A stretch of 18,784 nt of DNA from Clostridiales bacterium (lineage in GTDB: Bacteria; Bacillota; Clostridia; Christensenellales; Aristaeellaceae). Under the pieces are notes generated by a model. It did no database searches, was not told where the DNA came from, and saw only the letters and a program-made list of their open reading frames with translations. Below, piece after piece: positions 1 through 6,615 of this stretch. Position numbers and translations under genes: made by a program. The stretch covers positions 1 to 18,784 of the forward strand of contig JAHZHX010000013.1 of the NCBI GenBank assembly GCA_019420065.1. Reading direction: 5' to 3'. Within the stretch, counting starts at the first letter, position 1. Each line of letters starts with the position of its first letter.

Positions 1-110
1 GGGAACAGCATCGTCATACCCACCAGCAGGAGCAGAAAAATGTTGACGCTTTCAAACACTTTTTCGCCCCCGGAGCGAATGAACGCCGCGCCAGTTTCTT
101 TTTTCTTCAT
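1..110 (-). CDS. ABC transporter permease, LplC/YtcP type (partial, N-terminus only)
   Basis: Only the first 36 or so codons are present; the gene runs off the left edge. It starts at the ATG (complement of 108-110), with a purine-rich GGGGGGAGAAGC just upstream. The visible protein has a lysine-rich start (MKKKETG), then a phrase resembling RSGGEKVFESVN and the beginning of a hydrophobic helix (IFLLLLVGMTMLF). That layout is usual for the second permease of carbohydrate ABC importers of the LplB-LplC kind. It follows the first permease by 12 bases in the same direction, so the two should be co-transcribed and form the membrane channel. The solute-binding protein usual for such systems is not in the window and may lie further left. 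The assignment rests on position and the short N-terminus. Confidence 0.75.
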   Translation of the reverse strand, partial: MKKKETGAAFIRSGGEKVFESVNIFLLLLVGMTMLF

Positions 111-122
111 GCTTCTCCCCCC

Positions 123-1085
123 TTACCAGATACTGCGCTGCGCATATTTGCGGCTCAGCGCGTTGCTGCCAAGCACCAGCACCATGTTGATAACTGAGGT
201 GAACAGCCCGACCAGCGTACCGGTGCTGAAATTCAGCTTGCCCAGTCCCTCGCGGTACACATAGGTATCAATGATATCGCCGGACGCATAGACCGTAGGA
301 TTGTACATCACCACAATCTGCCCAAAGCCCGCGTCCATCAGGCTGCCAAGACGCAGAATCAGCATCATCACAACGGTATTGGCAATACCCGGCAGCGTTA
401 CATGCCATATCTGCTGCAGGCGGTTGGCGCGGTCGATCCTGGCCGCCTCGTACAGCTGTGGATCGATGCTGGCAATCGCCGCCAGATATACGATGGTGTT
501 CCAGCCGGCATTCTTCCAGATGCTGGTGAACAGCAGAATCCAGCGGAACCAGCGGTTATCCATAAAGAAGCGCTGCGGCTTGCCGCCCAGGGCGACAAGC
601 GCCTGATTGACCACGCCGTTTGACCCCAGCAGGTTCATGAACAGCGTGCCCACAACCACCCAGCTGATAAAGTGCGGCAGGTACATGATCGTTTGCAGCG
701 TGCGCTTGAGGAGGCGCTGGCGCACCTCGTTGATCATCAGCGCCAGCAGAATGGGGAGAGGGAAGCCCAGGACGATTTTCATCGTGCTGATAATCAGCGA
801 GTTGGCAATCACCTGGCGAAATTTGGCCTGCCCCCACAGTTTGTTCCATGTTTTCAGGCCAATCCACGGGCTATTGGCAATCGCATCCAACGGATTTGCG
901 CCATTGAAGATGTTATAGTCCTTAAATCCAATCACCAGCCCGTACATCGGCGTATACTTGAACAGCAGGATCAGCAAAAAGCCAGGAAGCAGCAGCGCAT
1001 ACATGCCCAGGCTCCTGCGCAGCCGCGCGTTCATGGGCCGCCGCAGCCCTTTGCGATTGCCGCGCGCAGGGGATAATTGTGCCAT
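123..1085 (-). CDS. ABC transporter permease, LplB/YteP type
   Basis: A 320-residue inner-membrane permease of a carbohydrate-type ABC importer. Residues 28-52 (MYALLLPGFLLILLFKYTPMYG) are the signature first helix of the LplB family, and further hydrophobic segments follow at about 95-120, 135-155, 182-203, 233-262 and 288-308. The ATPase-contacting EAA loop lies at 212-233 (YEAARIDRANRLQQ then WHVTLPG). In it the normally conserved glycine of the IDGA segment is arginine (R219, codon CGC at 431-429), an oddity. The ATG start follows AAGGAGGGAGAAAC. It lies 32 bases after the glycerol-3-phosphate dehydrogenase gene and 12 before the second permease, all leftward. LplB/LplC pairs usually import oligosaccharides; the neighbours here suggest a glycerol-phosphate-bearing substrate, which is inference. 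Confidence 0.9.
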   Translation of the reverse strand: MAQLSPARGNRKGLRRPMNARLRRSLGMYALLLPGFLLILLFKYTPMYGLVIGFKDYNIFNGANPLDAIANSPWIGLKTWNKLWGQAKFRQVIANSLIISTMKIVLGFPLPILLALMINEVRQRLLKRTLQTIMYLPHFISWVVVGTLFMNLLGSNGVVNQALVALGGKPQRFFMDNRWFRWILLFTSIWKNAGWNTIVYLAAIASIDPQLYEAARIDRANRLQQIWHVTLPGIANTVVMMLILRLGSLMDAGFGQIVVMYNPTVYASGDIIDTYVYREGLGKLNFSTGTLVGLFTSVINMVLVLGSNALSRKYAQRSIW

Positions 1086-1117
1086 GTTTCTCCCTCCTTA
1101 CAAATTTTTTGCGATTT

Positions 1118-2167
1118 TCAGAGCTGACGGAACGTAAACGCCTCCCACGGGATGTCCACAGCCTGCCGCCGGGTCAAGATATCGTCCACATGCATCAAAA
1201 GCGGATAGTCGCTCAGCCGTGCCTCGCCGCGTTCTGCGCGGATGCGGATGGCGCGCGCCACGCGCACCGCCACCACCAGAGATTCCAGGGTAACGCCGTT
1301 GAGCTGTGTGCGCGCCTCGTCAATATCCAGCCCGCGCCCCAGCAAAATGCCTACCAGGCGCGTGCGGCCGCCGTACACCGTCACATACAGGTCGCCCAAG
1401 CCCACCCACAGGTTTTCCAGGCTTTCCACCCCCTGCATCCGCAGCAGCCGGTTCATCTCCCGCGCGCTTTGGCCAAAGACTGCGGCCTGCGAATTAAAAT
1501 GCAGCACGCTCTTCTCGCCGCGCAGGCGCTGATTCACGCCGATCGTCAGGGCTATACCCAACGCATAGCCGTTTTTAAGCGCCACGGCGCTTTCAATGCC
1601 TACGATATCCGTGGATAGGCTGATATGATAATAATCTGTCGCCAGAAGCGATTTGATAAAGGTCAAATCGGCCATACTCCGACCGCAGAAAGCCACCTCG
1701 GTCTGATCGTGCGCCACCAGCTCATAACTGGTACAGGGGCCGCCCACCGCGTTCAGGGAAAGCTTTTTGCCGGTTTGATCCAGCATTTTCTGCCAAAGCA
1801 GCGGATAGGGAATCAGCTCCCCCTCCGGCGTATCCATCAGTCCCTTGGTCACGGTCAGCACGCGCGTACCCTCGGCAATGCGCGGCAGTACGTGCTTTCC
1901 AAACCACTCCACGCCAAAGCTGCTCACGCCGCCAATAACCAGGTCCGCCCCCTCCAGCGCCCGTTCCATATCCTCAATCTGATAAAAGGAAACACCTGCC
2001 GGGAACGGCGTATCAAACTTGGGATGCTGATTGTTCCTGATGCAGTTTTCAATGATCTCCCGGTCCAGATGCGTCCCCACCAGACGCACCTCATGACCGT
2101 TTTCGCGGGCGGGAAAAGCCATGGCGGAGCCCATCTGGCCCGCACCGACAATGGTAATAACGCTCAT
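1118..2167 (-). CDS. NAD(P)-dependent glycerol-3-phosphate dehydrogenase family protein
   Basis: A 349-residue cytoplasmic dehydrogenase. The N-terminal Rossmann motif is GAGQMGSA (residues 8-15). A TKGL segment carries K108, GGPCTSYE (142-149) stands where the family has GPSFAxE, and IESAVALKN carries the presumed catalytic lysine K198. The C-terminal half has FNSQAA and GLGDLYVTVYGG, matching the family's GLGDL segment. The length fits GpsA-family enzymes, which interconvert glycerol-3-phosphate and dihydroxyacetone phosphate. GGPCTSYE is divergent, so this is probably a catabolic or side-branch relative rather than the housekeeping gpsA. The neighbour is a glycerophosphodiesterase that would release glycerol-3-phosphate, which fits oxidation of that product. 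The gene lies 18 bases after the phosphodiesterase stop, with AAGGAAAAGGAGAGG before the ATG. Confidence 0.85.
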   Translation of the reverse strand: MSVITIVGAGQMGSAMAFPARENGHEVRLVGTHLDREIIENCIRNNQHPKFDTPFPAGVSFYQIEDMERALEGADLVIGGVSSFGVEWFGKHVLPRIAEGTRVLTVTKGLMDTPEGELIPYPLLWQKMLDQTGKKLSLNAVGGPCTSYELVAHDQTEVAFCGRSMADLTFIKSLLATDYYHISLSTDIVGIESAVALKNGYALGIALTIGVNQRLRGEKSVLHFNSQAAVFGQSAREMNRLLRMQGVESLENLWVGLGDLYVTVYGGRTRLVGILLGRGLDIDEARTQLNGVTLESLVVAVRVARAIRIRAERGEARLSDYPLLMHVDDILTRRQAVDIPWEAFTFRQL

Positions 2168-2185
2168 ATTTCCTCTCCTTTTCCT

Positions 2186-2983
2186 TTAAGCATGATGCAG
2201 CCCGCGAGCCGCAAGGTATTCCAGCACCTTTGCCGGATCGTTAGTGGTCAAAAGCATGCAGCCGTTTTCCACCGCCTGGCCAATGCACGTCAAATCATCA
2301 TCCCGGAAGTAGCACCACGGCTCTACGTCATGGGCAATGGCGCGGTCAAACTCGGCCTTATCCTGCACGGGTTTCTCCTTGCTGCCAAAAAGGCACACGC
2401 AATGCAGATAATCATAGGGGTCACGCGCCTGTTTGCCATGCATCAGCTCAAAGGGGAAATAACCGTGCAGCTTATACCGGTGATCGTATTTCTGATCGAT
2501 ATATTCCAGCATTTCACCGCTCCAGCAGTTGATCCAGATGCGGTCAGCCAAACCGTATTCCTCAATCAGCCGCAGCGATTTATCGGCCGACTCCCGCGCC
2601 CAGGCATTTTCGTCTCCCTGCGGATAATCCTTGAGTTCCACATTGACCGTCATCTGCGGATAATCGCGCAGCAGCTCCAGAAACTCCACAAACGTAGGCA
2701 CTCTTGTGCCGCAGAACGCTTCGCCTCTGCGAATGCCCGCATCCAGTGCCTGCATTTCCCGGAGCGTTTTTTCCCGTATCAGCCCCGTTCCGTCGGTGGT
2801 GCGATCCACGGTATGGTCATGCATCAAAATAATCTGTCCGTCCCGGGTCATGTGCAGATCAATTTCCAGCTGATCCACCGGCAGTGTCAGTGCCGAACGA
2901 AACGATGGCAGCGTATTTTCCGGATAATAACGGGAATTCCCCCGATGCGCCGCGACTCTTACCTGATTTGTATAGAATTCCAC
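2186..2983 (-). CDS. Glycerophosphodiester phosphodiesterase (GDPD family)
   Basis: A 265-residue GDPD-fold enzyme expected to hydrolyse glycerophosphodiesters to glycerol-3-phosphate plus an alcohol. The family residues are all visible: HRG at 13-15, PENT with E22, the metal-binding EIDLHMTRDG segment (E40, D42), and MHDH with H55. Later VNVELKDYP (about 113-121) matches the conserved VELK segment. There is no signal peptide, so it acts in the cytoplasm on imported substrate. The start is GTG at 2983, supported by AGGAG at 2994-2998, ten bases upstream. It is the first gene of the leftward operon and is preceded by a consensus promoter. UgpQ of the E. coli ugp operon is a functional parallel, although the transporter here is of a different subfamily. 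Confidence 0.93.
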   Translation of the reverse strand: MEFYTNQVRVAAHRGNSRYYPENTLPSFRSALTLPVDQLEIDLHMTRDGQIILMHDHTVDRTTDGTGLIREKTLREMQALDAGIRRGEAFCGTRVPTFVEFLELLRDYPQMTVNVELKDYPQGDENAWARESADKSLRLIEEYGLADRIWINCWSGEMLEYIDQKYDHRYKLHGYFPFELMHGKQARDPYDYLHCVCLFGSKEKPVQDKAEFDRAIAHDVEPWCYFRDDDLTCIGQAVENGCMLLTTNDPAKVLEYLAARGLHHA

Positions 2984-3043
2984 TGTAAATTTACTCCTGA
3001 CATATTATTTTTTCAGCATGCGTGAGTATCAGATCCGATGGTT

Positions 3044-3063
3044 AAATCATATCATTATGATTT
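3044..3063. promoter_or_regulatory. Candidate operator: inverted repeat AAATCAT-N6-ATGATTT
   Basis: A perfect 7-bp inverted repeat (3044-3050 and 3057-3063) covers the -10 box of the leftward promoter. The same half-site AATCAT recurs in direct orientation at 3099-3104, inside the rightward promoter spacer, and at 3121-3126, just past that promoter's -10. This placement suits a repressor controlling both transcripts, most likely the adjacent DeoR-family protein. The protein-site link is inference. Confidence 0.6.
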
Positions 3064-3074
3064 TATTTTGTCAA
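3046..3074 (-). promoter_or_regulatory. Promoter of the glycerophosphodiester operon
   Basis: Reading leftward, TTGACA (3074-3069) is followed after 17 bases by TATGAT (3051-3046), a near-perfect housekeeping promoter. Transcription would start near 3039, leaving a leader of roughly 55 bases before the GTG start of the phosphodiesterase gene. Confidence 0.8.
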
Positions 3075-3084
3075 TGCGTGACAA
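3068..3084. promoter_or_regulatory. Palindrome TTGTCA-N5-TGACAA between divergent promoters
   Basis: A perfect 6-bp inverted repeat with a 5-base spacer (ATGCG) overlaps the -35 box of the leftward promoter and lies just upstream of the rightward -35. It could be a second regulator site, or a by-product of opposed TTGACA-like sequences, since both arms contain promoter-like TTGnCA. Confidence 0.4.
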
Positions 3085-3089
3085 TTATG

Positions 3090-3117
3090 TTGACAAATAA
3101 TCATTTTATAGTATACA
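3090..3117 (+). promoter_or_regulatory. Promoter of the DeoR-family regulator gene
   Basis: TTGACA at 3090-3095 and TATACA at 3112-3117 are separated by 16 bases. The predicted start near 3124 leaves a short leader before the GGAGG at 3140-3144 and the TTG start. An AATCAT half-site lies in the spacer, consistent with autoregulation. Confidence 0.75.
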
Positions 3118-3151
3118 ATTAATCATATTTTTTCAAGTTGGAGGCGGCATT

Positions 3152-3892
3152 TTGATAAAATCAGCAAGGCAAGAAGAATTGATGCGATTTCTTCAGGATA
3201 AAAAATACTCCAGCGTTCAGGAAATTGGCGGCGCTATCTACGCCAGCCCCGCTACCATCCGGCGCGATCTGAAGGCACTGGAAGCGCAGGGGCTTGTACG
3301 CCTGTTTCATGGAGGCGTTATGCTTGCGCAAATGGACGGAATCAACGTCCCCCTCTCTATTCGCGAAAACGAGCGCACGGAAAAGAAAAAAAGCATTGCC
3401 TGGCGGGCAGCGCAAATGGTGCCGCCCAAGGCCTCGGTCATGCTCGACGCTTCTTCCACCACAATGTACATGGCCGACTATCTGGATCCCGCCAACGAAA
3501 ACGTCGTCTTTACCAACTGCCTGCGCACCGCCATGAAGCTATGCGAGCGCCAAATCCCCACCTACTGCATCGGCGGCTCCATCATTCCCCTTTCGCTGGC
3601 CGCCACCGGCACACTGGCAGAGTCCGCGGTCAGCATGCTTCAGGTGGACTATCTTTTTTTCTCATCGCAAGGGCTGGATGAGGAAGGCAGGATTACCGAC
3701 CGTTCGGATCAGGAAACCCTTTTGCGCCGTTCCATGATTCGCCATGCGCAGAACTGCTTTTTCCTTTGCGATTCCGGAAAATTTGACAAGCATCTGCTCT
3801 TTGGCGTCTGCAATGCAAGAGACGTGGCCGGCGTTGTTTCCGACGCCGATGATTTGAACATTCCCGGCGTGCATTGGTTCAAGGCAACCTGA
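3152..3892 (+). CDS. DeoR-family transcriptional regulator
   Basis: A 246-residue DeoR/GlpR-type regulator. The N-terminal winged helix-turn-helix (about residues 5-57) has the family pattern: RQEELMRFLQ, then SPATIRRDLKALEAQGLVRLFHGG. The C-terminal sugar-phosphate sensor domain (DeoRC, about 75-230) shows IAWRAAQMV, MLDASSTTMYMADYL, a YCIGGSI segment, YLFFSSQGLDEEG and FFLCDSGKFDK. The start is TTG with GGAGG seven bases upstream. It is transcribed divergently from the glycerol-phosphate operon, with likely operators shared between the two promoters, so it probably represses that operon and itself. Members commonly sense phosphorylated sugars or glycerol phosphates; the effector here is unknown but glycerol-3-phosphate is a reasonable guess. 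Confidence 0.92.
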   Translation: MIKSARQEELMRFLQDKKYSSVQEIGGAIYASPATIRRDLKALEAQGLVRLFHGGVMLAQMDGINVPLSIRENERTEKKKSIAWRAAQMVPPKASVMLDASSTTMYMADYLDPANENVVFTNCLRTAMKLCERQIPTYCIGGSIIPLSLAATGTLAESAVSMLQVDYLFFSSQGLDEEGRITDRSDQETLLRRSMIRHAQNCFFLCDSGKFDKHLLFGVCNARDVAGVVSDADDLNIPGVHWFKAT

Positions 3893-3920
3893 ACTGTCTG
3901 CACCGGCGCAAACAAAAACA

Positions 3921-3944
3921 GTCTCCCGGTATTTTCCGGAAGAC
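3921..3944. other. Small hairpin after the DeoR gene
   Basis: GTCTCCCGG and CCGGAAGAC pair with one mismatch around the loop TATTTT. It has no T-tract in either direction. It lies between the converging deoR-like and metal ATPase genes and may protect RNA 3' ends. Confidence 0.35.
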
Positions 3945-3954
3945 CGTAATATTG

Positions 3955-4000
3955 AATTCCCCTGCCAAAACGGCCGCCGACCATTTTGCAGGGGAATTTT
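3955..4000. terminator. Bidirectional terminator between convergent genes
   Basis: An 11-bp perfect stem, AATTCCCCTGC (3955-3965) and GCAGGGGAATT (3988-3998), ends in TTTT on the plus strand. It sits between the stops of the regulator (plus) and the P-ATPase (minus). The T-run is short on plus and poor on minus, so termination may be stronger for the regulator transcript. Confidence 0.65.
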
Positions 4001-4005
4001 GGATG

Positions 4006-5955
4006 TTATTTGATTTTCATCGCCCGGGTGGCGTTGGCAATCGCCAGCACCGATACGCCCACATCGGCAAACACTGCCGCCCACATGCCCGTCAGGCCGC
4101 AGGCGCCCAGAATCATGATCGCCGCCTTCACCCCCAGGGCAAAGGCAATGTTCTGCCAGGCAATGCGCTGCGTGCGGCGGGCAATGCGTACCGCCTGCGT
4201 CAGACGCAGGGGATCGTCATCCATCAGCACCACGTCGGCCGCCTCCACCGCCGCGTCCGAACCCAGCGCTCCCATGGCCACGCCGATATCGGCGCGCGCC
4301 AGCACAGGCGCGTCGTTTACGCCGTCGCCCACAAAGGCCAGCGCGCTGCCAGCGGGTTTTTCCTGCAAAAGCCGCTCTACATGCGCTACCTTGTCCTGCG
4401 GCAGCAGCGAAGCGTGCATCTCGTCCACCTTCACCTGCTGCGCCGTATACCGCGCCGCTTCCTCCCGGTCGCCGGTCAGCATTACGGTGCGGCGCACGCC
4501 CAGCGCCTTCAGATCCGCAACCGCCTGGGCGGCATGGGGCTTTATCTCGTCGGCAATGACAATATATCCGGCAAATTTTCCGTCTACCGCCGCGTATACG
4601 CAGGTCCCGTCCGCCTGCCTGGGCGGACGCGCGCCCGTCTCCTTCTCCATCAGGCGGGCATTGCCCAGCGCCACCGCGCGGCCGCCGACCGTTGCCTTCA
4701 CGCCATAGCCCGCTTCCTCATGCGCCTGAGAAACCAGCGCGTTATCCACCGTGCCCGGATACGCGGCGCGCACCGCCTGCGCGATCGGATGGGCAGACCA
4801 CGCCTCGGCGTGCGCCGCCAGGCGCAGCAGCTCCTCCCGCTCCATTCCCTGGACGCTGACCTCGCTGACGGCAAAGCGCCCGCAGGTCAGCGTACCCGTT
4901 TTATCAAACACCACCGTGTCGCAGCGGCACAGCTGCTCCATCAGCGAAGAGCCTTTAATCAGAATGCCGTTTTTTGAGGCGCAGCCGATCCCGGCAAAAA
5001 AGGTCAGCGGCACGCTGAGCACCAACGCGCACGGGCAGGAAATCACCAGGAAAATCAACGCCCGGTGCAACCACATGGAAAAGGGCTGTCCCAGCGCCAG
5101 GGGCGGCGCCACGCACACCAGCACGGCCAGCGCGCACACAATGGGCGTATACCAGCGGGCAAAGCGGGTAATCAGGCTCTCGGTTCGCGCCTTGCGCTCG
5201 CCCGCCTCCTCCACCATGTCCAGAATGCGCGCCACCGTGGACTGGGCATATACGCCCTCCGCGCGCACACGCACAACATCCGTCAGGTTCACGCAGCCGC
5301 TGATGACCCGTTCCCCCGCCTGTACGCGGCGCGGCGCCGCCTCGCCGGTGAGCGAGGAGGTATCCAGCGTGCTTTCGCCCGTAAGCACTTCGCCGTCCAG
5401 AGGAATGCGCTCGCCCGGGCGCACCACCACCACCTCGCCCGCAGCCACCTGCTCAGGCGATACCGTGACAACCTTTCCGTCCCGCTCCACGTTGGCATGA
5501 TCCGGGCGAATATCCATCAGGTCCCGAATGGCGTCGCGGCTGCGGTCCACCGCCGCGTCCTCAAACAGCTCGCCAATCTGGTTGAACAGCACCACCGCCA
5601 CGGCCTCGGGATATTCGCCAATACACAGCGCGCCAAGGGAAGCCACCGCCATCAGGAAATTTTCATCAAACATCCGCCCGCGCGCGACGCCCTTGGCCGC
5701 GCTCAAAAGCGTGTCGTACCCCGCGATCAGATACGGAACCAGAAAGGCCAGCAGCCGCCAGGCTCCCTCCAGCGGCGAAAGCCACGCCGCGGCCAGCAAT
5801 ACCGCCGAGAGCGCGATGCGAACAAGAATCCTTTTGCGCTCGCCCGCCTCCGTACCGCCATGCTCATGTCCGCAGCCGCAGCCATCGTCATGATGATGGT
5901 CGTGTCCGCAGCCGCAGTGCTCGTGATGGTGCTCATGTTCATGCTCTGTGCTCAT
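4006..5955 (-). CDS. Heavy-metal P-type ATPase (Zn/Cd/Pb efflux type)
   Basis: A 649-residue P1B-type ATPase that would export divalent soft metals across the cell membrane. Motifs in order: a His/Cys-rich N-terminus (residues 1-34, with two CGCGH units), actuator TGE at 203-205, the transmembrane CPC at 307-309, phosphorylated D351 in DKTGT, HP at 389-390, and GDGVND at 543-548. In the last membrane pair K610 and D631 match residues typical of the Zn/Cd/Pb subgroup. No GMxCxxC metal-binding domain is present; the short His/Cys tail appears to replace it. The ATG at 5955 is preferred because AGGAGAGG lies just upstream. A 20-residue upstream extension would overlap the end of the sensor gene in another frame. 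It lies 13 bases after the ArsR-type sensor gene and should be co-transcribed with it. Confidence 0.95.
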   Translation of the reverse strand: MSTEHEHEHHHEHCGCGHDHHHDDGCGCGHEHGGTEAGERKRILVRIALSAVLLAAAWLSPLEGAWRLLAFLVPYLIAGYDTLLSAAKGVARGRMFDENFLMAVASLGALCIGEYPEAVAVVLFNQIGELFEDAAVDRSRDAIRDLMDIRPDHANVERDGKVVTVSPEQVAAGEVVVVRPGERIPLDGEVLTGESTLDTSSLTGEAAPRRVQAGERVISGCVNLTDVVRVRAEGVYAQSTVARILDMVEEAGERKARTESLITRFARWYTPIVCALAVLVCVAPPLALGQPFSMWLHRALIFLVISCPCALVLSVPLTFFAGIGCASKNGILIKGSSLMEQLCRCDTVVFDKTGTLTCGRFAVSEVSVQGMEREELLRLAAHAEAWSAHPIAQAVRAAYPGTVDNALVSQAHEEAGYGVKATVGGRAVALGNARLMEKETGARPPRQADGTCVYAAVDGKFAGYIVIADEIKPHAAQAVADLKALGVRRTVMLTGDREEAARYTAQQVKVDEMHASLLPQDKVAHVERLLQEKPAGSALAFVGDGVNDAPVLARADIGVAMGALGSDAAVEAADVVLMDDDPLRLTQAVRIARRTQRIAWQNIAFALGVKAAIMILGACGLTGMWAAVFADVGVSVLAIANATRAMKIK

Positions 5956-5968
5956 ATGATCCTCTCCT

Positions 5969-6346
5969 TTACTCCTGCACATGCTCCATGCCCTGGGACA
6001 AAAGCGTGCGCACATGCTCGTCCGCCAAAGCGTAAAAGACCGTTTTCCCTTCCCGCCGGTAGCGCACCAGCTGCGCCTGCCGCAGAATGCGAAGCTGATG
6101 CGATATGGCCGAAACCGACATGCCCAGCAGCTGCGACAAATCGCATACGCACATTTCCGCCATCAACAGCACAAATAGGATCTTGCAGCGCGTGCTGTCT
6201 CCCAACACCTTGAACAATTCGCTTACATCCAGCAGCTTATCGTCGTCCGGCAGCGCGGCACGCACGCGGCCGATGAGATCAGGATGCGCGTTCAGATACG
6301 TACATACCGGCGCGTCCGTCTCCGGCATTTTTTCCAGTTTGTCCAT
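5969..6346 (-). CDS. ArsR/SmtB-family metal-sensing repressor
   Basis: A 125-residue winged-helix repressor that should release DNA on binding metal. The core reads LFKVLGDSTRCKILFVLL, then a CadC-like MCVCDL segment (alpha-3 cysteines), SVSAISHQLRILRQAQLV and a wing with REGKTVFYAL. The C-terminal helix gives D-E-H, then H and E spaced as in the SmtB alpha-5 zinc site (D, H, ten residues, H, two residues, E). An N-terminal cysteine (C15) could complete a second CadC-type site. Both sites suggest Zn/Cd/Pb sensing. The ATG at 6346 is chosen because GGAGG lies seven bases upstream; the ATG at 6367 falls inside the operator. It is the first gene of the operon with the metal ATPase. Confidence 0.93.
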   Translation of the reverse strand: MDKLEKMPETDAPVCTYLNAHPDLIGRVRAALPDDDKLLDVSELFKVLGDSTRCKILFVLLMAEMCVCDLSQLLGMSVSAISHQLRILRQAQLVRYRREGKTVFYALADEHVRTLLSQGMEHVQE

Positions 6347-6362
6347 CCGATTCCCTCCCCAC

Positions 6363-6388
6363 ATCATTTGAACATTTATTCAAATGAT
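6363..6388. promoter_or_regulatory. ArsR/SmtB-type operator
   Basis: A perfect 10-bp inverted repeat, ATCATTTGAA (6363-6372) and TTCAAATGAT (6379-6388), flanks six bases. Its core TGAACATTTATTCA matches the known TGAA-N6-TTCA pattern of SmtB/CzrA/CadC operators. It abuts the -10 box and covers the likely transcription start, suiting repression. Confidence 0.88.
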
Positions 6389-6417
6389 ATTATATTCCGT
6401 TTGCACGCCGCTGTCAA
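6389..6417 (-). promoter_or_regulatory. Promoter of the metal sensor/ATPase operon
   Basis: Leftward TTGACA (6417-6412) and TATAAT (6394-6389) with 17-base spacing make a full-consensus promoter. The operator lies immediately downstream. Confidence 0.88.
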
Positions 6418-6437
6418 CTGCCAATTGAAAAAAATAC

Positions 6438-6466
6438 TTGACAATCCGCCGCTTTCCTTATATACT
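6438..6466 (+). promoter_or_regulatory. Promoter of the codBA leader
   Basis: TTGACA (6438-6443), a 17-base spacer and TATACT (6461-6466). The start would be near 6473, giving a leader of about 140 bases that holds the attenuator. Confidence 0.85.
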
Positions 6467-6485
6467 GTCCAAAGTCAGTGCGGTG

Positions 6486-6515
6486 CTTTAAATCGGTCCG
6501 GGAGACCGATAAGGA
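6486..6515 (+). promoter_or_regulatory. PyrR-like RNA binding hairpin in the codBA leader
   Basis: The leader has CTTTAA, a 7-bp stem ATCGGTC/GACCGAT (6492-6498 and 6504-6510) and AAGGA (6511-6515). The upper part reads GGTCCGGGAGACC. PyrR sites in Gram-positive pyr leaders have the layout CTTTAAA, stem, UCCNGNGAG, stem, AAGG; here the conserved loop is one base shorter. CTT and AAG can pair as the lower stem. A uracil-nucleotide-sensing attenuator suits a cytosine salvage operon. The family match is from memory of the consensus, and a different RNA regulator remains possible. Confidence 0.55.
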
Positions 6516-6539
6516 CTGTGGGCATGGTAACGAAATGCT

Positions 6540-6573
6540 GCCCCTTCTTTGCATGAGCATGAAGGGGCTTTTT
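6540..6573 (+). terminator. Leader (attenuator) terminator before codB
   Basis: GCCCCTTC (6540-6547) and GAAGGGGC (6561-6568) form an 8-bp stem followed by TTTTT (6569-6573). It lies between the promoter and the codB start, so transcription must read through it. Upstream GGGCA (6520-6524) can pair with TGCCC (6539-6543), which overlaps the 5' arm of the terminator and offers a candidate antiterminator. Confidence 0.85.
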
Positions 6574-6615
6574 GTATGCGCCGCTTGGCAAATGATAAAA
6601 GGGAGGACTTTTCTC

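Noticed and set aside
5065..6213. Long plus-strand frames opposite the metal ATPase and its sensor
   Set aside because: Shadow of the minus-strand ATPase and ArsR genes. No ribosome binding site, and the frame crosses two real genes.
6486..6515. Purine, TPP or guanidine riboswitch for codBA
   Set aside because: The leader lacks the conserved core sequences of these classes as I know them; the PyrR-like layout fits better.
6478..6615. N-terminal extension of codB upstream of 6616
   Set aside because: The extra codons lie in the leader with its regulatory hairpin and terminator. The GGAGG site and CodB similarity both support the ATG at 6616.
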